Below are positions 1-9,440 of a stretch of DNA of 15,763 nt, in pieces. Position numbers and translations under genes: made by a program. The number at the start of each line of letters is the position of its first letter. Positions within the stretch are counted from its first letter, which is position 1. The notes beneath the pieces were generated by a model. It searched no databases and was not told where the DNA came from. It saw only the letters and a list, made by a program, of their open reading frames with translations. Origin of the DNA: Asterionellopsis glacialis (taxonomy: Eukaryota; Bacillariophyta; Plagiogrammaphyceae; Rhaphoneidales; Asterionellopsidaceae); the NCBI GenBank assembly GCA_014885115.2, contig WKLE02004041.1:8935-24697 (forward strand). Direction: 5' to 3'.

Positions 1-1312
1 AGCTGAACGTACAAGTACAGACTGACACTTCAACAAGTTCAACTTTCATTATCTCTAAATGTAGTTACTATGGCTATAACTGTACCGGTACCTCTAGTAA
101 CTTCTTTCAGTGCAAATCTACGCTCATTTCAGGGAAGCTCTGAGAGGAATTTCGAAAATCTTGTCCCCGTCCGTACGAGTACGAGTACATCGGATACTTG
201 GAATAATAGAATTCAGCCCCTCTCTACCTGGTAGAGTTCTTTTGGAGAGATTTCGGGTAAGAATAAAGGGGTTGTATGGGATGTGTTTGTTTGTTTTTTG
301 TTTCCGTAGTGACAGACAGCAGAGGAGCCTCCTGAAAAAAAGGGGGCCATACCAAAAAAGTCTGTGCGCTGCTCTCACCCAAAAAACTCCAAAAATCCAC
401 ACGACAACATTTCCGTATCTCATCTTCGGTGCACACACAGAAGGGAAGGCAAAGCGCGGTGAGTGAACCAACGGCAGCGTCAAGTGTTGTAAATGGAGAA
501 TGGGCTAGACAATAATCTATGTTCTTTTTCAAGTTGTACACGGTTCGAACGCCGAGACTCTCAGTTGTTTGATGCAGTTGTTGAAAAGAGAGAAAACGAA
601 ACGATTGAAATGCTGGTCTTTATTGTGCCATCGTCGATCGGCCGATCATCACCAACACCCAGGCAACCTGCCTCCGGTGATTTTTCGGGATGGATCCAGT
701 CTGTCCACCCATCGTTCTCGTGAGATCTCTGTAGATTTGTACTGTGGAAAATCAGAACTAGGAGCCGAGGGCCATCGATACAGCTACTTTTTTCGACACG
801 GCATGATTGTATCAGAGGTATTTCCGTTGTGAGGCTGTGAACATTGGATTACCTTCATGACTGATGATTTCTGAATATTGACAGATCTTGGAATACGGTA
901 TTTCTCTCGTGTTTTTTCACAGGAGAAAATACAACCTTGACATTCACAAGATAGCTTGTTCTTTTTGCTGTCAAAACGTGCCCCAAAAATTTCAGCATTT
1001 CAACTCATCTTCGTATCTTGCGAACACGAACAGAACTCCGCTGAAAAGGCTTTCACATACATCTCATTGCATCCGCCTTTCATTTCCTGTCTCTGCATTC
1101 TTTTTTAGGTCACTTATACATCTTCAGCGAGGTGGATAGAGGCTTTTGGTACCTTTTGGGGTTAGACAAAGAATAGAGATACTTTAACGTACACGAAAAA
1201 AAGAATTATTTTTCTTTTGTTCAGTTTCGTTTGGGCAGCACTCTTTAATAGACCACAAATCATATACTCACACATAAACGCTTTTTAGAAGGCAAACTTA
1301 AGTATTACCAGA
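1..1312. other. Non-coding stretch upstream of the GIGYF-like gene
   Basis: I see no supportable gene here. The open frames in it are short, overlap on both strands and show no recognisable domain or consistent composition. Position 82-91 holds a perfect 10-base palindrome (GTACCGGTAC). The last 170 bases before the start at 1313 are A/T-rich with runs of A and T, which would fit a promoter and 5' untranslated region, but no defined core element stands out. A gene ending to the left of the window could contribute untranslated sequence. Confidence 0.5.
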
Positions 1313-4300
1313 ATGTCATCGACAAATGGTGGTAGTAGTCAAATGCCCCGTTTAGGACCTGCATGGTTACGAGGGAGTAACCAGGGAGGTCGTGGATTTC
1401 AACCACCACCTGCCGCAACTAGTGGTGAGCGTCGTGGACGATCAGGTTCTACTGGATCAGGTGGTGAACCAACAACACCGTCAAGACCATCTAATAAGTT
1501 TTCTGTATTAGATGAGGATGATGATGATGTTGTAGCCCCGGGTAGCAGTCAACCACAGCAGCAACAAACAACGCAACAACAACAATTACCAAATTCAAGA
1601 AGTGAAGGATTGCGATCTGCGTCAGCTGGTCATCATCGACCTAAGCCTACTGGACGATCATTAGCAGATTTAGCAGCACGTGCACCGCCAGCAGGGTCTG
1701 GTGGTGGTATTGGTGTTGGTGGTCGAAGAGCATCTGCAGAAGGCAGTAGCAGTGGTGGAGGTGCTGTTGACGGTGGTGGAAGATTTGCGCATTTGAAAGA
1801 AGCTATTGAAAGTGATAAAAAAATTATTCGATTTACTCGCGAACGGTTATTGTCTATGCGACCACAACCATCATCCTCGTTGCCGGCTGCTTTACAGCAC
1901 TTGGAGGGTACCAGTATCCTGTCTAAAGAACCACAAGATCCAGTATGTTGGGACACTTTTGATGCTGATGAAATTTGGGCTGCTGCCGTGAGGGAACGTC
2001 GAAGCTTGAAAGGCACTGTAGGTGGTGGACCGCCAGCCATTGGTGGCAGTGTTGGCGGTCTAGGAGGAGATGTAGTTCGTCGTACATCTGGTCCTGCCAT
2101 TGGTGGCGGCGGTGGACGCTGGCAACGTGGTGTAGCATTACCACCACCTGATGAACGTCGAGGTGGACATCGTGCACCTGATGCGGATAATCCCGAAGAA
2201 CTTTGGGACGACCCACTAGATGCACCTGCCACTGACTTTTCTGCCTTTGGTACTATACCTGATGATCCCAAACAAGATATGGGTACTCCTCGCGTTGCTT
2301 CCGGTGGCGCCTTTGACTTTTCTGCCATGGCAGAAGCTACTGCTTTATTTGATTCAGACCGTTTAAAGGGTACAGCTACAACAACAACTGATTCAGATGT
2401 TGATTCTGCAGGAGCAGAGGATGATACAGCTCATAATGTTAAGGTTGACCCGAGACGACCTTTGGCAGCTGCGGGTACTACCATCCGATCTGGTTCAGGA
2501 GATGATGTGAACGTATTTGAAGACTTTGATGAAGACGATGTCGATGGTGAAAATGCTCCAACTTCTGAAATTTCCAGTGGCAGTGTAACCAAGGCTGGTG
2601 AAGATTCCAATGCTAGTTCTAGACTCATGAAGATGATTGGAGTGGAAAGTAAGGGTGCTGGAGGAGAAGCTGCAGCAGCAGTAGCTGCCGCAGCTTCCAC
2701 GACAGCACCAACAGATGCATGGGGTACATCCGGGGCAACTGCTACAGCCGGCACTGGCGCAATTGATACTGGTGCTATTCCCAGTAATCCATGGGGAGCT
2801 CCAATCATTGGTGGAGCTCCTTCTGCTGAAACAGCACCACAGCAGGATGGTATGGACTTGGCAGCTAGATTAGAAGCTGCCGTGAAAGAACAAGCAGCTA
2901 GAGAAGCTCAAGCAGCAGAAGAGCAACGTCGACAAATGGAACAAGCTGAGCTTATGCGTCGTCGCCAAGAAGAAGAAGAGGCTCAACGTCGTGCCCAACA
3001 AGAAGCACAAGCTCGTCAGCAACAACAGGCAAATATACAACAACAGTCAAGTGGTCCATCGCAAGTGGAAATTATTCTTATGGAGAGGATCAGTACTATT
3101 CTTGAGGCCTCATGGGGTCGATCTGATTTAGTGTCAATTCTTACCACACTTCATAATGAAGATTCTAGAGTGATTCCACTGTTGGGGAATATTGATGCTT
3201 TACGATCACTTATCGCTCGTCATCCTCGTCGTGTTTCTATCAAAATGGATCCAAATGGATTTGGTACGGAACTTGCGGTATTACTTTTGACGAACCAACA
3301 ATGGCAACAACAGCAACAACAAATTGCTCAGCAGGAAGAAATGCAAAGGCAGCAACAACAGCTTTTGATGCAGCAACAACAGCAACAAGCTGCTGCGGCA
3401 AGGGCACAAGCAGAAGCGCAACAGCAAGCCGCTGCTGCAACTCCTACTATCATTCCAGATGCTCCTTGGTTTTATGCCGACCCCCAAAACAATATTCAGG
3501 TGAGTAATACTTGCGACTTGTGAAGGATATGTTACTGGATTTTATATTACACCACTAATTCAATTTCTTTCTTTTACCTACTCTAGGGACCGTTCAAAGG
3601 CGAAGAAATGCGACAGTGGTTGGAAGCAGGTTACTTCAAAGGAGATCTCCCCATCAGTCAGGATCCCAATGGACGATTCCGACCATTATCACAGATTTTT
3701 ACGGATTTGTCGATGGCATTTCAAGCTCCATCCTCTTCCGTAGGAGAAGACGAGGCAAGGGCTGCCGCCATTGCTGCAGCGGAAGAAGAAAAACAACGTG
3801 CTGCTGCCAAAGAAGCGGAAGAAGCAGCTAGAGCTGCAGCAGAACAGGCTAGAATTGAAGCAGAGGCGGCAGCGGCTAAAGCTGAAGCAGAAAGACAACA
3901 AAAGGAACGCGAGGCTGCAGCAGCAGAAGCTCAAGCCGCTGCTGCAGCTGCAGCTGCACAGGAACAAAATCAATCCTCTGCTCAACTGAAGATGCTACTT
4001 GGATTGAGTGGAGAAACTGGGGTAGTAGAGGCTGACAGATCAATGCCGTTAGTGGAGGAAGAACAGAAAGAGCCTGTCCAACAACAGCAGTCAGAACCCA
4101 AACAAATTGAAAAACGTCCAACGAAGTCTAAAAAGTCGAAACAAAAGGCCGCTCCAGCTCCTGCCCCTGATACTGTACCTCCAGCACCTGCTAGTCCCAA
4201 ATCGTCTCCAATTTCTGCTCCAGCTTGGGGCGGAGCATCATCTTCAACTCGTCCTGCAATGAAGAAAAGTATGTCTGAAATCCAGCAAGAGGAAGCTCGC

Positions 4301-4870
4301 AATGCTGCAATTCTTGCCATGAAGAAAGAAACTATGCCACGATCATCTACTGGAGGTTGGGCCAATGTTGCCGCCAAGGGTGGTGGATCAACTGGATGGC
4401 AAGGAGGAGCTCTTAAATCGACTCCTACTGCCATTGTGACAAATCCAGCGAGGATGCAAAAACAACAAACATCCCAACACAATCAACAGATATCAGCAGC
4501 AACACCCGCCGGTGCTCGACAGCAGGCAGCTGTTGCTGCTGCTACAGCCCGTCAGCAGTCTCAATCCAAAGCGGCTCCCACGGATGAATTCGGTGCTGAA
4601 GGTAGAATGTCTCCTGCTCTTGAAAGTTGGTGCAAAGAACAAATGAGAAGACTCAATGGCACGGATGATCTAACATTGGTATCATTTTGCATGACTTTGA
4701 ATGATAGTGAAGAAATCAAGCAGTACCTTACCGCGTACCTTGGTTCAACACCTCAGGTGAATAATTTTGCATCTGAATTTGTGAATCGTAAACTTGGAAA
4801 ATCGCAGCAAGATGAATGGGAAAGTGCCAACCCAAAGAAAGCTAGGAAGAAGAAGGCGGGTGCTAAGTAA
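1313..4870 (+). CDS. GIGYF/PERQ-like GYF-domain protein, two exons, 1156 aa
   Basis: Exon 1 is 1313-3499 and exon 2 is 3587-4870; the 87-base GT-AG intron is in phase 0. The GYF domain spans about residues 718-775 and is formed only after splicing: WFYADPQNNIQ then GPFKGEEMRQWLEAGYF. GYF domains bind proline-rich peptides. Other GIGYF-like signals appear in the expected order: a GPAWLR segment (15-20), an eIF4E-binding-like RFTRERLL (173-180), a Trp plus FDF region (298-336), a charged coiled coil (about 518-580), a helical segment (585-664), an Ala/Glu/Arg-rich helix after GYF (about 783-857), an EIQQEEAR segment (about 960-967), and a C-terminal region (1073-1130, ESWCKEQM to YLGSTPQV) like the end of human GIGYF2. 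In animals GIGYF scaffolds recruit 4EHP and DDX6 to repress mRNAs; plant EXA1 is related. A cytosolic translation-repression role is therefore inferred. The polyQ runs recall GIGYF2 but may be independent. Confidence 0.88.
3500..3586 (+). other. Intron inside the GYF domain of the GIGYF-like gene
   Basis: The intron begins GTGAGT and ends in a pyrimidine-rich stretch followed by CTAG. Splicing joins ..NNIQ to GPFKG.., restoring the GYF signature exactly. If it is retained, translation reads seven more codons (VSNTCDL) and stops, giving a 736-residue protein with no GYF domain and no C-terminal region. Confidence 0.93.
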
Positions 4871-5489
4871 GTTAGTCATAGCGAACGAAAGCAACGAACT
4901 AGAGAGAGAGAGATGGTGATATACTTTAAAAGATGAGTGAAAAAAAAGAAGAAAAACAAAGTAAGATTATTGATTGTATTGGGACGACGATGAAACGACA
5001 GCAAAGACAAAAAAAGATATATAATATAATAATCTTTTTCTCACCATATGGAATGTGCCTTATATTGGAGCATGTCAGGGACAACATGTGATAGATACTT
5101 GGTGTATGTAATTAACAAAATATGGTCTGTTGATACTTAAAAAAACATTGAATACTATTGCAGGTTCAAAATTAGATTATTTTGCATATGGTAACTCTTC
5201 CATTTAGAATTCGTTATCACCTGGGGTTCGTCTACGCGGTGTATCCATATTTTCTATCCGGGCGTCTCCTAGAGAGCGAGAGAGAGAGCGTTTTGATACG
5301 GAATTGAGGCAGGTCAAAGAAAAATCGCTTGACTGCACTTGCTATCACCACCCCTCCTTTTTCTGGACAGACACTACTATAGGACTACCACGAACACCAA
5401 TACGAAGCCATCACAGTGTCGTGTCATATCTTACAGATGTTTCAAATAGTTCAAACACAACCACAGTAACCAATTCTAGATTACATGGT
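4871..5489. other. Convergent intergenic region between the GIGYF-like and histidine phosphatase genes
   Basis: This holds the 3' ends of two genes that face each other. I see no gene. It is A/T-rich and carries two AG-rich simple repeats (near 4901-4913 and 5271-5288). A small open frame at 5304-5525 runs into the 3' end of the opposite gene and shows no domain. Confidence 0.6.
4901..4913. repeat. (AG)n microsatellite
   Basis: An uninterrupted AG dinucleotide run follows the stop codon of the GIGYF-like gene by about 30 bases. A second, imperfect run lies at 5271-5288. Confidence 0.8.
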
Positions 5490-6529
5490 TTACCTTGGAG
5501 TTGTTGTAAATGTCACCTTCATTGATCTTAAATCAGCTTGTTCAAACCAAGATGTCAGCTTCGTAGGAGTAGTGCTCTGATCGTTTTGGTTGTTGTTGTC
5601 TTCGTCATGACACTCCATCACACCGTGACACATGTGGAATAACCATGCAGAGTGTCCTACAATACCAATTTCATGTTCGGACCGTTGTGCAATAAAATCA
5701 ACTAAAAATCGATAAATTCGTTCAGATTGATGTACTGCTGATTCACGAGTTGTAGGACAAAATAAGGTATCTTCATTCTTCCAATCATGATTGTTATTGT
5801 TGTTGTTGTTGTTGGGAGGGTTATTGTACAAGGAAAAATCAATAGTTGGAAAATCTAAAGCCAGTTCCGATATAGATCGTCGTTTGTTACATAACAATAA
5901 TCCCATTTCTTCACGTAAATCTTCATGGGCCAGAAATGGAACTACTCCTTGGTATTCGTTTTCTTCATTTTCTGGTACATGTACATCTGGTTGTCGTAAA
6001 TGTTGAAATGTCAATAAGGATGTTTGGATACATCTTGTCAAGGGTGATACCACAATTAATTCTGGATTTATTATTGCTCTTGTTCTTCTTGTTGGTAGAT
6101 TGTTTGTACTTCCATCATGGTTGGAATGGAGAAGTAGTTGCTGATGTTTTTCTATGCATTGCAAACGTCCATGTTCGGTCAAGGGTGCATCAACAAGTTC
6201 AGAACGTACAAATGGATTGGAGGTTGGATCTGTGTCGTAGACACTGGAGGGTGCATATCCTTTTTCATCCAACAAGGTGTAGATCAAATTATGATATCCT
6301 TGTCCATGACGTTGAAAATGTAGTATTTTAGTGGTTATTGTACCTGTTGTTGAAGCATCCTTGTTGTTATTTTTGTGAGTATTGTTGCTTTCATCATGGG
6401 GAATCATCCATGGTTCCGCTCTAATTTTGATAGGACGTTCATGTTTCATATCTAAACAACCTTCTTTTTTTAACCATTGTAATAAATGATCACCATGATG
6501 TTTGTTATTTGGGGAAGAAGCTTTTTTGT

Positions 6530-6560
<31 letters not shown>

Positions 6561-6773
6561 GAAAAACTGAGATCTACCATTATTATTATTATTATCGGAG
6601 GAAAGAAGATGGTAGTGATGACGATAAGCACAATCTCGAAATGAAGGTCTTTTTACAAAAATACCATTCATAGTAGTTGTAGTAGTACTACTACCTGGGC
6701 GTCGATGAAGGAAACGTACATTCTTGATTAGATGACCACGTTGTACCGGTAGTCCAAGTCGGTAGAGGAACAT
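5490..6773 (-). CDS. Histidine phosphatase superfamily protein (PMU1/plant PGM-like group), 427 aa
   Basis: The protein has the branch-1 histidine phosphatase core. The phosphorylated His is H156 in FQRHGQGYHN, with R155. A second Arg is R247 in SPLTRCIQT. The acidic region is ALAHEDLREEMG (E285 candidate), and the second His is H374 in IVGHSAWLFH. The stretch CNKRRSISELALDFPTIDF (295-313) closely resembles the plant phosphoglycerate-mutase-like proteins and yeast Pmu1, so a phosphatase/phosphomutase of that group is likelier than glycolytic mutase. The substrate is unknown. The first 55 residues are Arg-rich and nearly free of acidic residues, consistent with an organelle presequence, probably mitochondrial; this is inference. 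Low-complexity inserts (poly-Thr about 71-81, poly-Asn about 321-328) interrupt the fold in presumed loops. The start is the first Met of the frame; M35 is an alternative. Confidence 0.85.
6528..6560. repeat. (GTT)n trinucleotide repeat inside the histidine phosphatase gene
   Basis: About eleven GTT units on + read as ACA codons on minus and encode the poly-Thr run near residues 71-81. It lies between the presequence-like N terminus and the catalytic core, so length change should be tolerated. Confidence 0.85.
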
Positions 6774-7643
6774 ATTGTTTAATCTTGTCTACTACAATAT
6801 AGTGGATGATGCCGTATATGGCTAGGTGATATGTGTGCGAAAGTTGTCTCTAGTTATAGAGGATTTACAAGTCTCTATAGAAGTTTGAACAAATAATATG
6901 AATAATGTTTGACATGAGGAAGACCCTTGTGCAGACTTGCAATAACATGAATATCAATGTCTGCCCTTTTTTATTATTTTTATCGGATAGATGCGATTGA
7001 TCCCGTCCGACGACGTCACTGAACTTTGCCGAGTGTTGCTCTATTATATTTTTGGAGATCTCTCTTTTGGGCGTACTACTGTACCTACGAAGTACTAGTG
7101 GGTGTCATGTCGTGTCGTGTCTCGTCACTTCTGTGAATAGTGATATTAAAATATTGTCTTTTGTACATCCGTTATGCATGACTAATCATCTGCTATTGTT
7201 CGGAAGTTATCCTTAGTAGTTTTTTTTAAAGAAACACTTCTTGGGTGATTCTCAACCGATTGTTCATCCAAGGGGGAGTCCAAAGAGTTACCGATGTTAC
7301 TAATTTTTTGGCAACTATTTTGATTTGTGTGGGATCATGTGGAAAATGTACGGAGAGTTGGATACGGTCAGTCCGTCTCGTTCCAACGTACTATTCTACG
7401 GTCGTCGATCAACAACAAGAAGGACGAAACAAAAAATAATAGACTAGCAGAGCTCTCCAGCCTTGCGTTCTTTGTGCTCTGTTTGTGTGAAACTGTGGTA
7501 GCCAACGCAACGGAATCGAGCCTTTGCTTTTGGTGCCTCTCCGCAACGCTTTACTTTTTACTACAAGTCCGCTGGAGCAATAGCTGAGAAGGTCGTATAT
7601 ACTCTTATATTCTAATCCAATAGGAGAATAAAAATATACCAAG
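6774..7643. other. Divergent intergenic region, histidine phosphatase / eL30 promoters
   Basis: The two flanking genes are transcribed away from this 870-base region, so it should hold both promoters. Visible elements are a 7-base inverted repeat (TATAGAG at 6855-6861 with CTCTATA at 6873-6879), a CRE-like GACGTCAC at 7012-7019, and five near-identical pentamers at 7102-7126 (GTGTC, ATGTC, GTGTC, GTGTC, TCGTC). No supported gene lies here. Confidence 0.5.
7591..7621 (+). promoter_or_regulatory. Possible core promoter of the eL30 gene (TATA-like and CCAAT)
   Basis: Within 60 bases of the eL30 start lie two A/T-rich TATA-like stretches (about 7594-7610) and CCAAT at 7617-7621. Position and composition fit a core promoter, but such words are common in A/T-rich DNA and no start site is known. 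Confidence 0.25.
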
Positions 7644-8419
7644 ATGGCACCCAAGAAAGCAGTAAGTCGATGAAACCGGAGGGGGCATATCATTTTGGAA
7701 TGCTCGCCCGAGATGGTGAAATCGAATAGAAACAGAATGAATCATCGTCTCGGAGAGAGAAGAGAGGAGCTGATATTGAAGAATGATGATTGATCTCTAG
7801 AATCACTTGATCAATTTATTTTTGAATCAAAGAATGTCAATGGCAATTATACCAACGTCTGATAGCTTATTGACATTTATTTGATTTGAACCGAGTTGAT
7901 CAATCATTGTTATCAAGCTTATCAATCAATCTCTCTCCTTTGCACGATGAGGATTCAATTATTTCAATTCACACAAAACACCACATCTCGGGAGAGGGCA
8001 GGTCCGTCGCCGTAGAGATCGATATTCTGCTGTTGCAATGAGAAATCAAGAATAACCTTCTTCTGACACCATCTATCTTTATCATTTCGTTCCTCATTTA
8101 ATTACTACAGAAAAAGAATGCCGAGTCCATGAACTCTCGTCTCAAGTTGGTCATGAAGTCTGGAAAGGCCATTTTGGGATACAAGGCAACTGTCAAGAGT
8201 TTGCGTCGTACCAAATCCAAGCTTATTTTGATTTCTTCCAACTGCCCTCCTCTTCGTAAGTCCGAGTTGGAATACTTGGCCATGCTTGCCAAGACACCTG
8301 TTCATCACTACACTGGTGATAACTCCGCCTTGGGAACTGCCTGTGGTAAATTTTTCAATTGCTCTGTTGTTTCCGTTTTGGACGGTGGCGATTCTGATAT
8401 TTTGACTGTCAAGGAATAA
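7644..8419 (+). CDS. RPL30: Ribosomal protein eL30 (RPL30), two exons, 108 aa
   Basis: Exon 1 (7644-7661) encodes only MAPKKA. Exon 2 (8111-8419) continues [18 protein letters not shown]. The intron is phase 0. The joined protein matches eukaryotic eL30 across its length: [18 protein letters not shown], the [18 protein letters not shown] helix, [17 protein letters not shown] and the closing GDSDI. It is a 60S subunit protein with the L7Ae/L30 RNA-binding fold, which recognises kink-turns. Human eL30 is 115 residues, so the length fits. The internal Met at 8129 begins a longer uninterrupted frame but would remove conserved N-terminal residues, so 7644 is the start. A very short first exon next to the 5' splice site recalls yeast RPL30, where the protein represses its own splicing; whether that happens here is open. 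Confidence 0.97.
7662..8110 (+). other. Long first intron of RPL30 (449 nt)
   Basis: The intron begins GTAAGT and ends TACTACAG. It is much longer than the 87-base intron in the GIGYF-like gene. Retention adds three codons and a stop. Introns of ribosomal protein genes often carry small nucleolar RNAs; a weak C/D-box candidate is described among the findings. Confidence 0.95.
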
Positions 8420-8430
8420 ATAAATAAAAT
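8416..8430 (+). promoter_or_regulatory. Overlapping AATAAA words at the RPL30 stop codon
   Basis: The stop codon TAA sits inside tandem AATAAA words, which match the common polyadenylation signal. If used, the 3' untranslated region would be very short. The true cleavage site cannot be seen. Confidence 0.35.
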
Positions 8431-8621
8431 CTTAACTACTAAGCAAAATGAAACAAATTGGAAAGAGAACGTTTACTTTTTTTTTAAATTGTTTACTTAT
8501 GCTTTGGGGTTATACAAATAGTTGAGGTTTGAGTTTCTCCCTTTTTTTTTCTTTGATGTTTCCGGCTAGATGTGTTATAGCCAAGACAGATTGTAGGGCA
8601 ATGGCGTACAGCATGTCCCTG

Positions 8622-9440
8622 CTACCTTTGTTTCGGTGTTTTGGGTAATCGTACAACGAGTCTGTAGCAAACATGATTTCTGTTTACTTGCTGTGTTACA
8701 TGCTGCTGCTTCTGCGTTCGAGTCACACCACCACCACCACCACGTGTGGCATGCAAAATGCCAATCCCAGCATAGTCAAGTATAACTCCCATAATACCAT
8801 AGAGACTTCCTAAAAAGAGTCCATTTTGTCCAAAGGCAATACCAAGACAAATGGTAGAGGCATGGAATGTCGCAACACTGTACGAACAATCACCTTTCCA
8901 ATTTACCAAAGGACTTTGGAAAAAGCCTACAATGATGCGGCAGGTGAGGAATGCATGCGCCGTGATGAAGGACATCCATATATTGTGAGGGTTGGTAGCA
9001 CCATGCTTTGTCATGCATACACTTCCAATCCAAATACAAGTCATGGAGTATAAAGAATATCCAACTAGATTGAAACCAGGATATCCTTGTGTATATCTTG
9101 CCATGGGAAAACCAAATACACCAAGAGCCACAACAACGCCAAGACCATGAAGTTGACCTGCCATGCAGCCAAGGACAGTCAAACCCATTTGATGAGCAAT
9201 AAGCGACAATGTTCCAAGAAGAAGTGCAAGGAGACCACCAGCAGTGTGCATCAAGAAACTTATTGCTGGATAACGGGATTTTGTTTGCTTCATGGTGAAA
9301 AGTTTGGAAGCATATTTTCCCAGGGTAAGAACATCACCTAAAATAAAAAGAGCTGTGAACACTTCAGACGTATAAAGAAAGTAACCAGGATCATCATGAT
9401 GATGATCGTTGTCATTATCGAGGAGAAAAGGAGAGTTCAT
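8622..9440 (-). CDS. Multi-pass membrane protein of unknown function, 272 aa
   Basis: I do not recognise the family. Six or seven hydrophobic segments are visible, at about residues 20-40, 58-82, 95-112, 124-143, 154-175, 187-203 and 206-230. Histidines sit in or near several of them (H65, H83, H98, H162, H193), a pattern seen in some haem- or metal-binding membrane proteins, though no b561 or ferric-reductase signature is clear. The N terminus is short with an Asp/His cluster (9-17) and has no obvious signal peptide. The C-terminal 40 residues are Gly-, Arg- and Gln-rich and probably outside the membrane. The frame is uninterrupted and convergent with RPL30, whose stop lies about 200 bases away. 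The start is the first Met, followed by a short leader before the first membrane segment. Confidence 0.7.
   Translation of the reverse strand: MNSPFLLDNDNDHHHDDPGYFLYTSEVFTALFILGDVLTLGKYASKLFTMKQTKSRYPAISFLMHTAGGLLALLLGTLSLIAHQMGLTVLGCMAGQLHGLGVVVALGVFGFPMARYTQGYPGFNLVGYSLYSMTCIWIGSVCMTKHGATNPHNIWMSFITAHAFLTCRIIVGFFQSPLVNWKGDCSYSVATFHASTICLGIAFGQNGLFLGSLYGIMGVILDYAGIGILHATRGGGGGVTRTQKQQHVTQQVNRNHVCYRLVVRLPKTPKQR

Noticed and set aside
110..832. Several overlapping open frames on both strands at the left end.
   Set aside because: None shows a domain, signal peptide or regular composition, and they overlap one another on opposite strands.
1633..2808. Long minus-strand open frames opposite the GIGYF-like gene.
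   Set aside because: They mirror the repetitive Gly/Ser/Ala codons of the real gene and have no domains of their own.
7501..7577. tRNA-like sequence on the minus strand: box-B-like GGCTCGATTCC (7512-7522) and outer ends that pair in six of seven places over about 74 bases.
   Set aside because: The anticodon arm has no proper 7-base loop with T33, the T stem has a mismatch, and no convincing D arm or box A is present. At best a tRNA-derived relic.
8129..8419. A 96-codon start for ribosomal protein eL30 at the internal Met.
   Set aside because: It omits conserved N-terminal residues that are restored exactly by a short upstream exon at 7644-7661 with proper splice sites.
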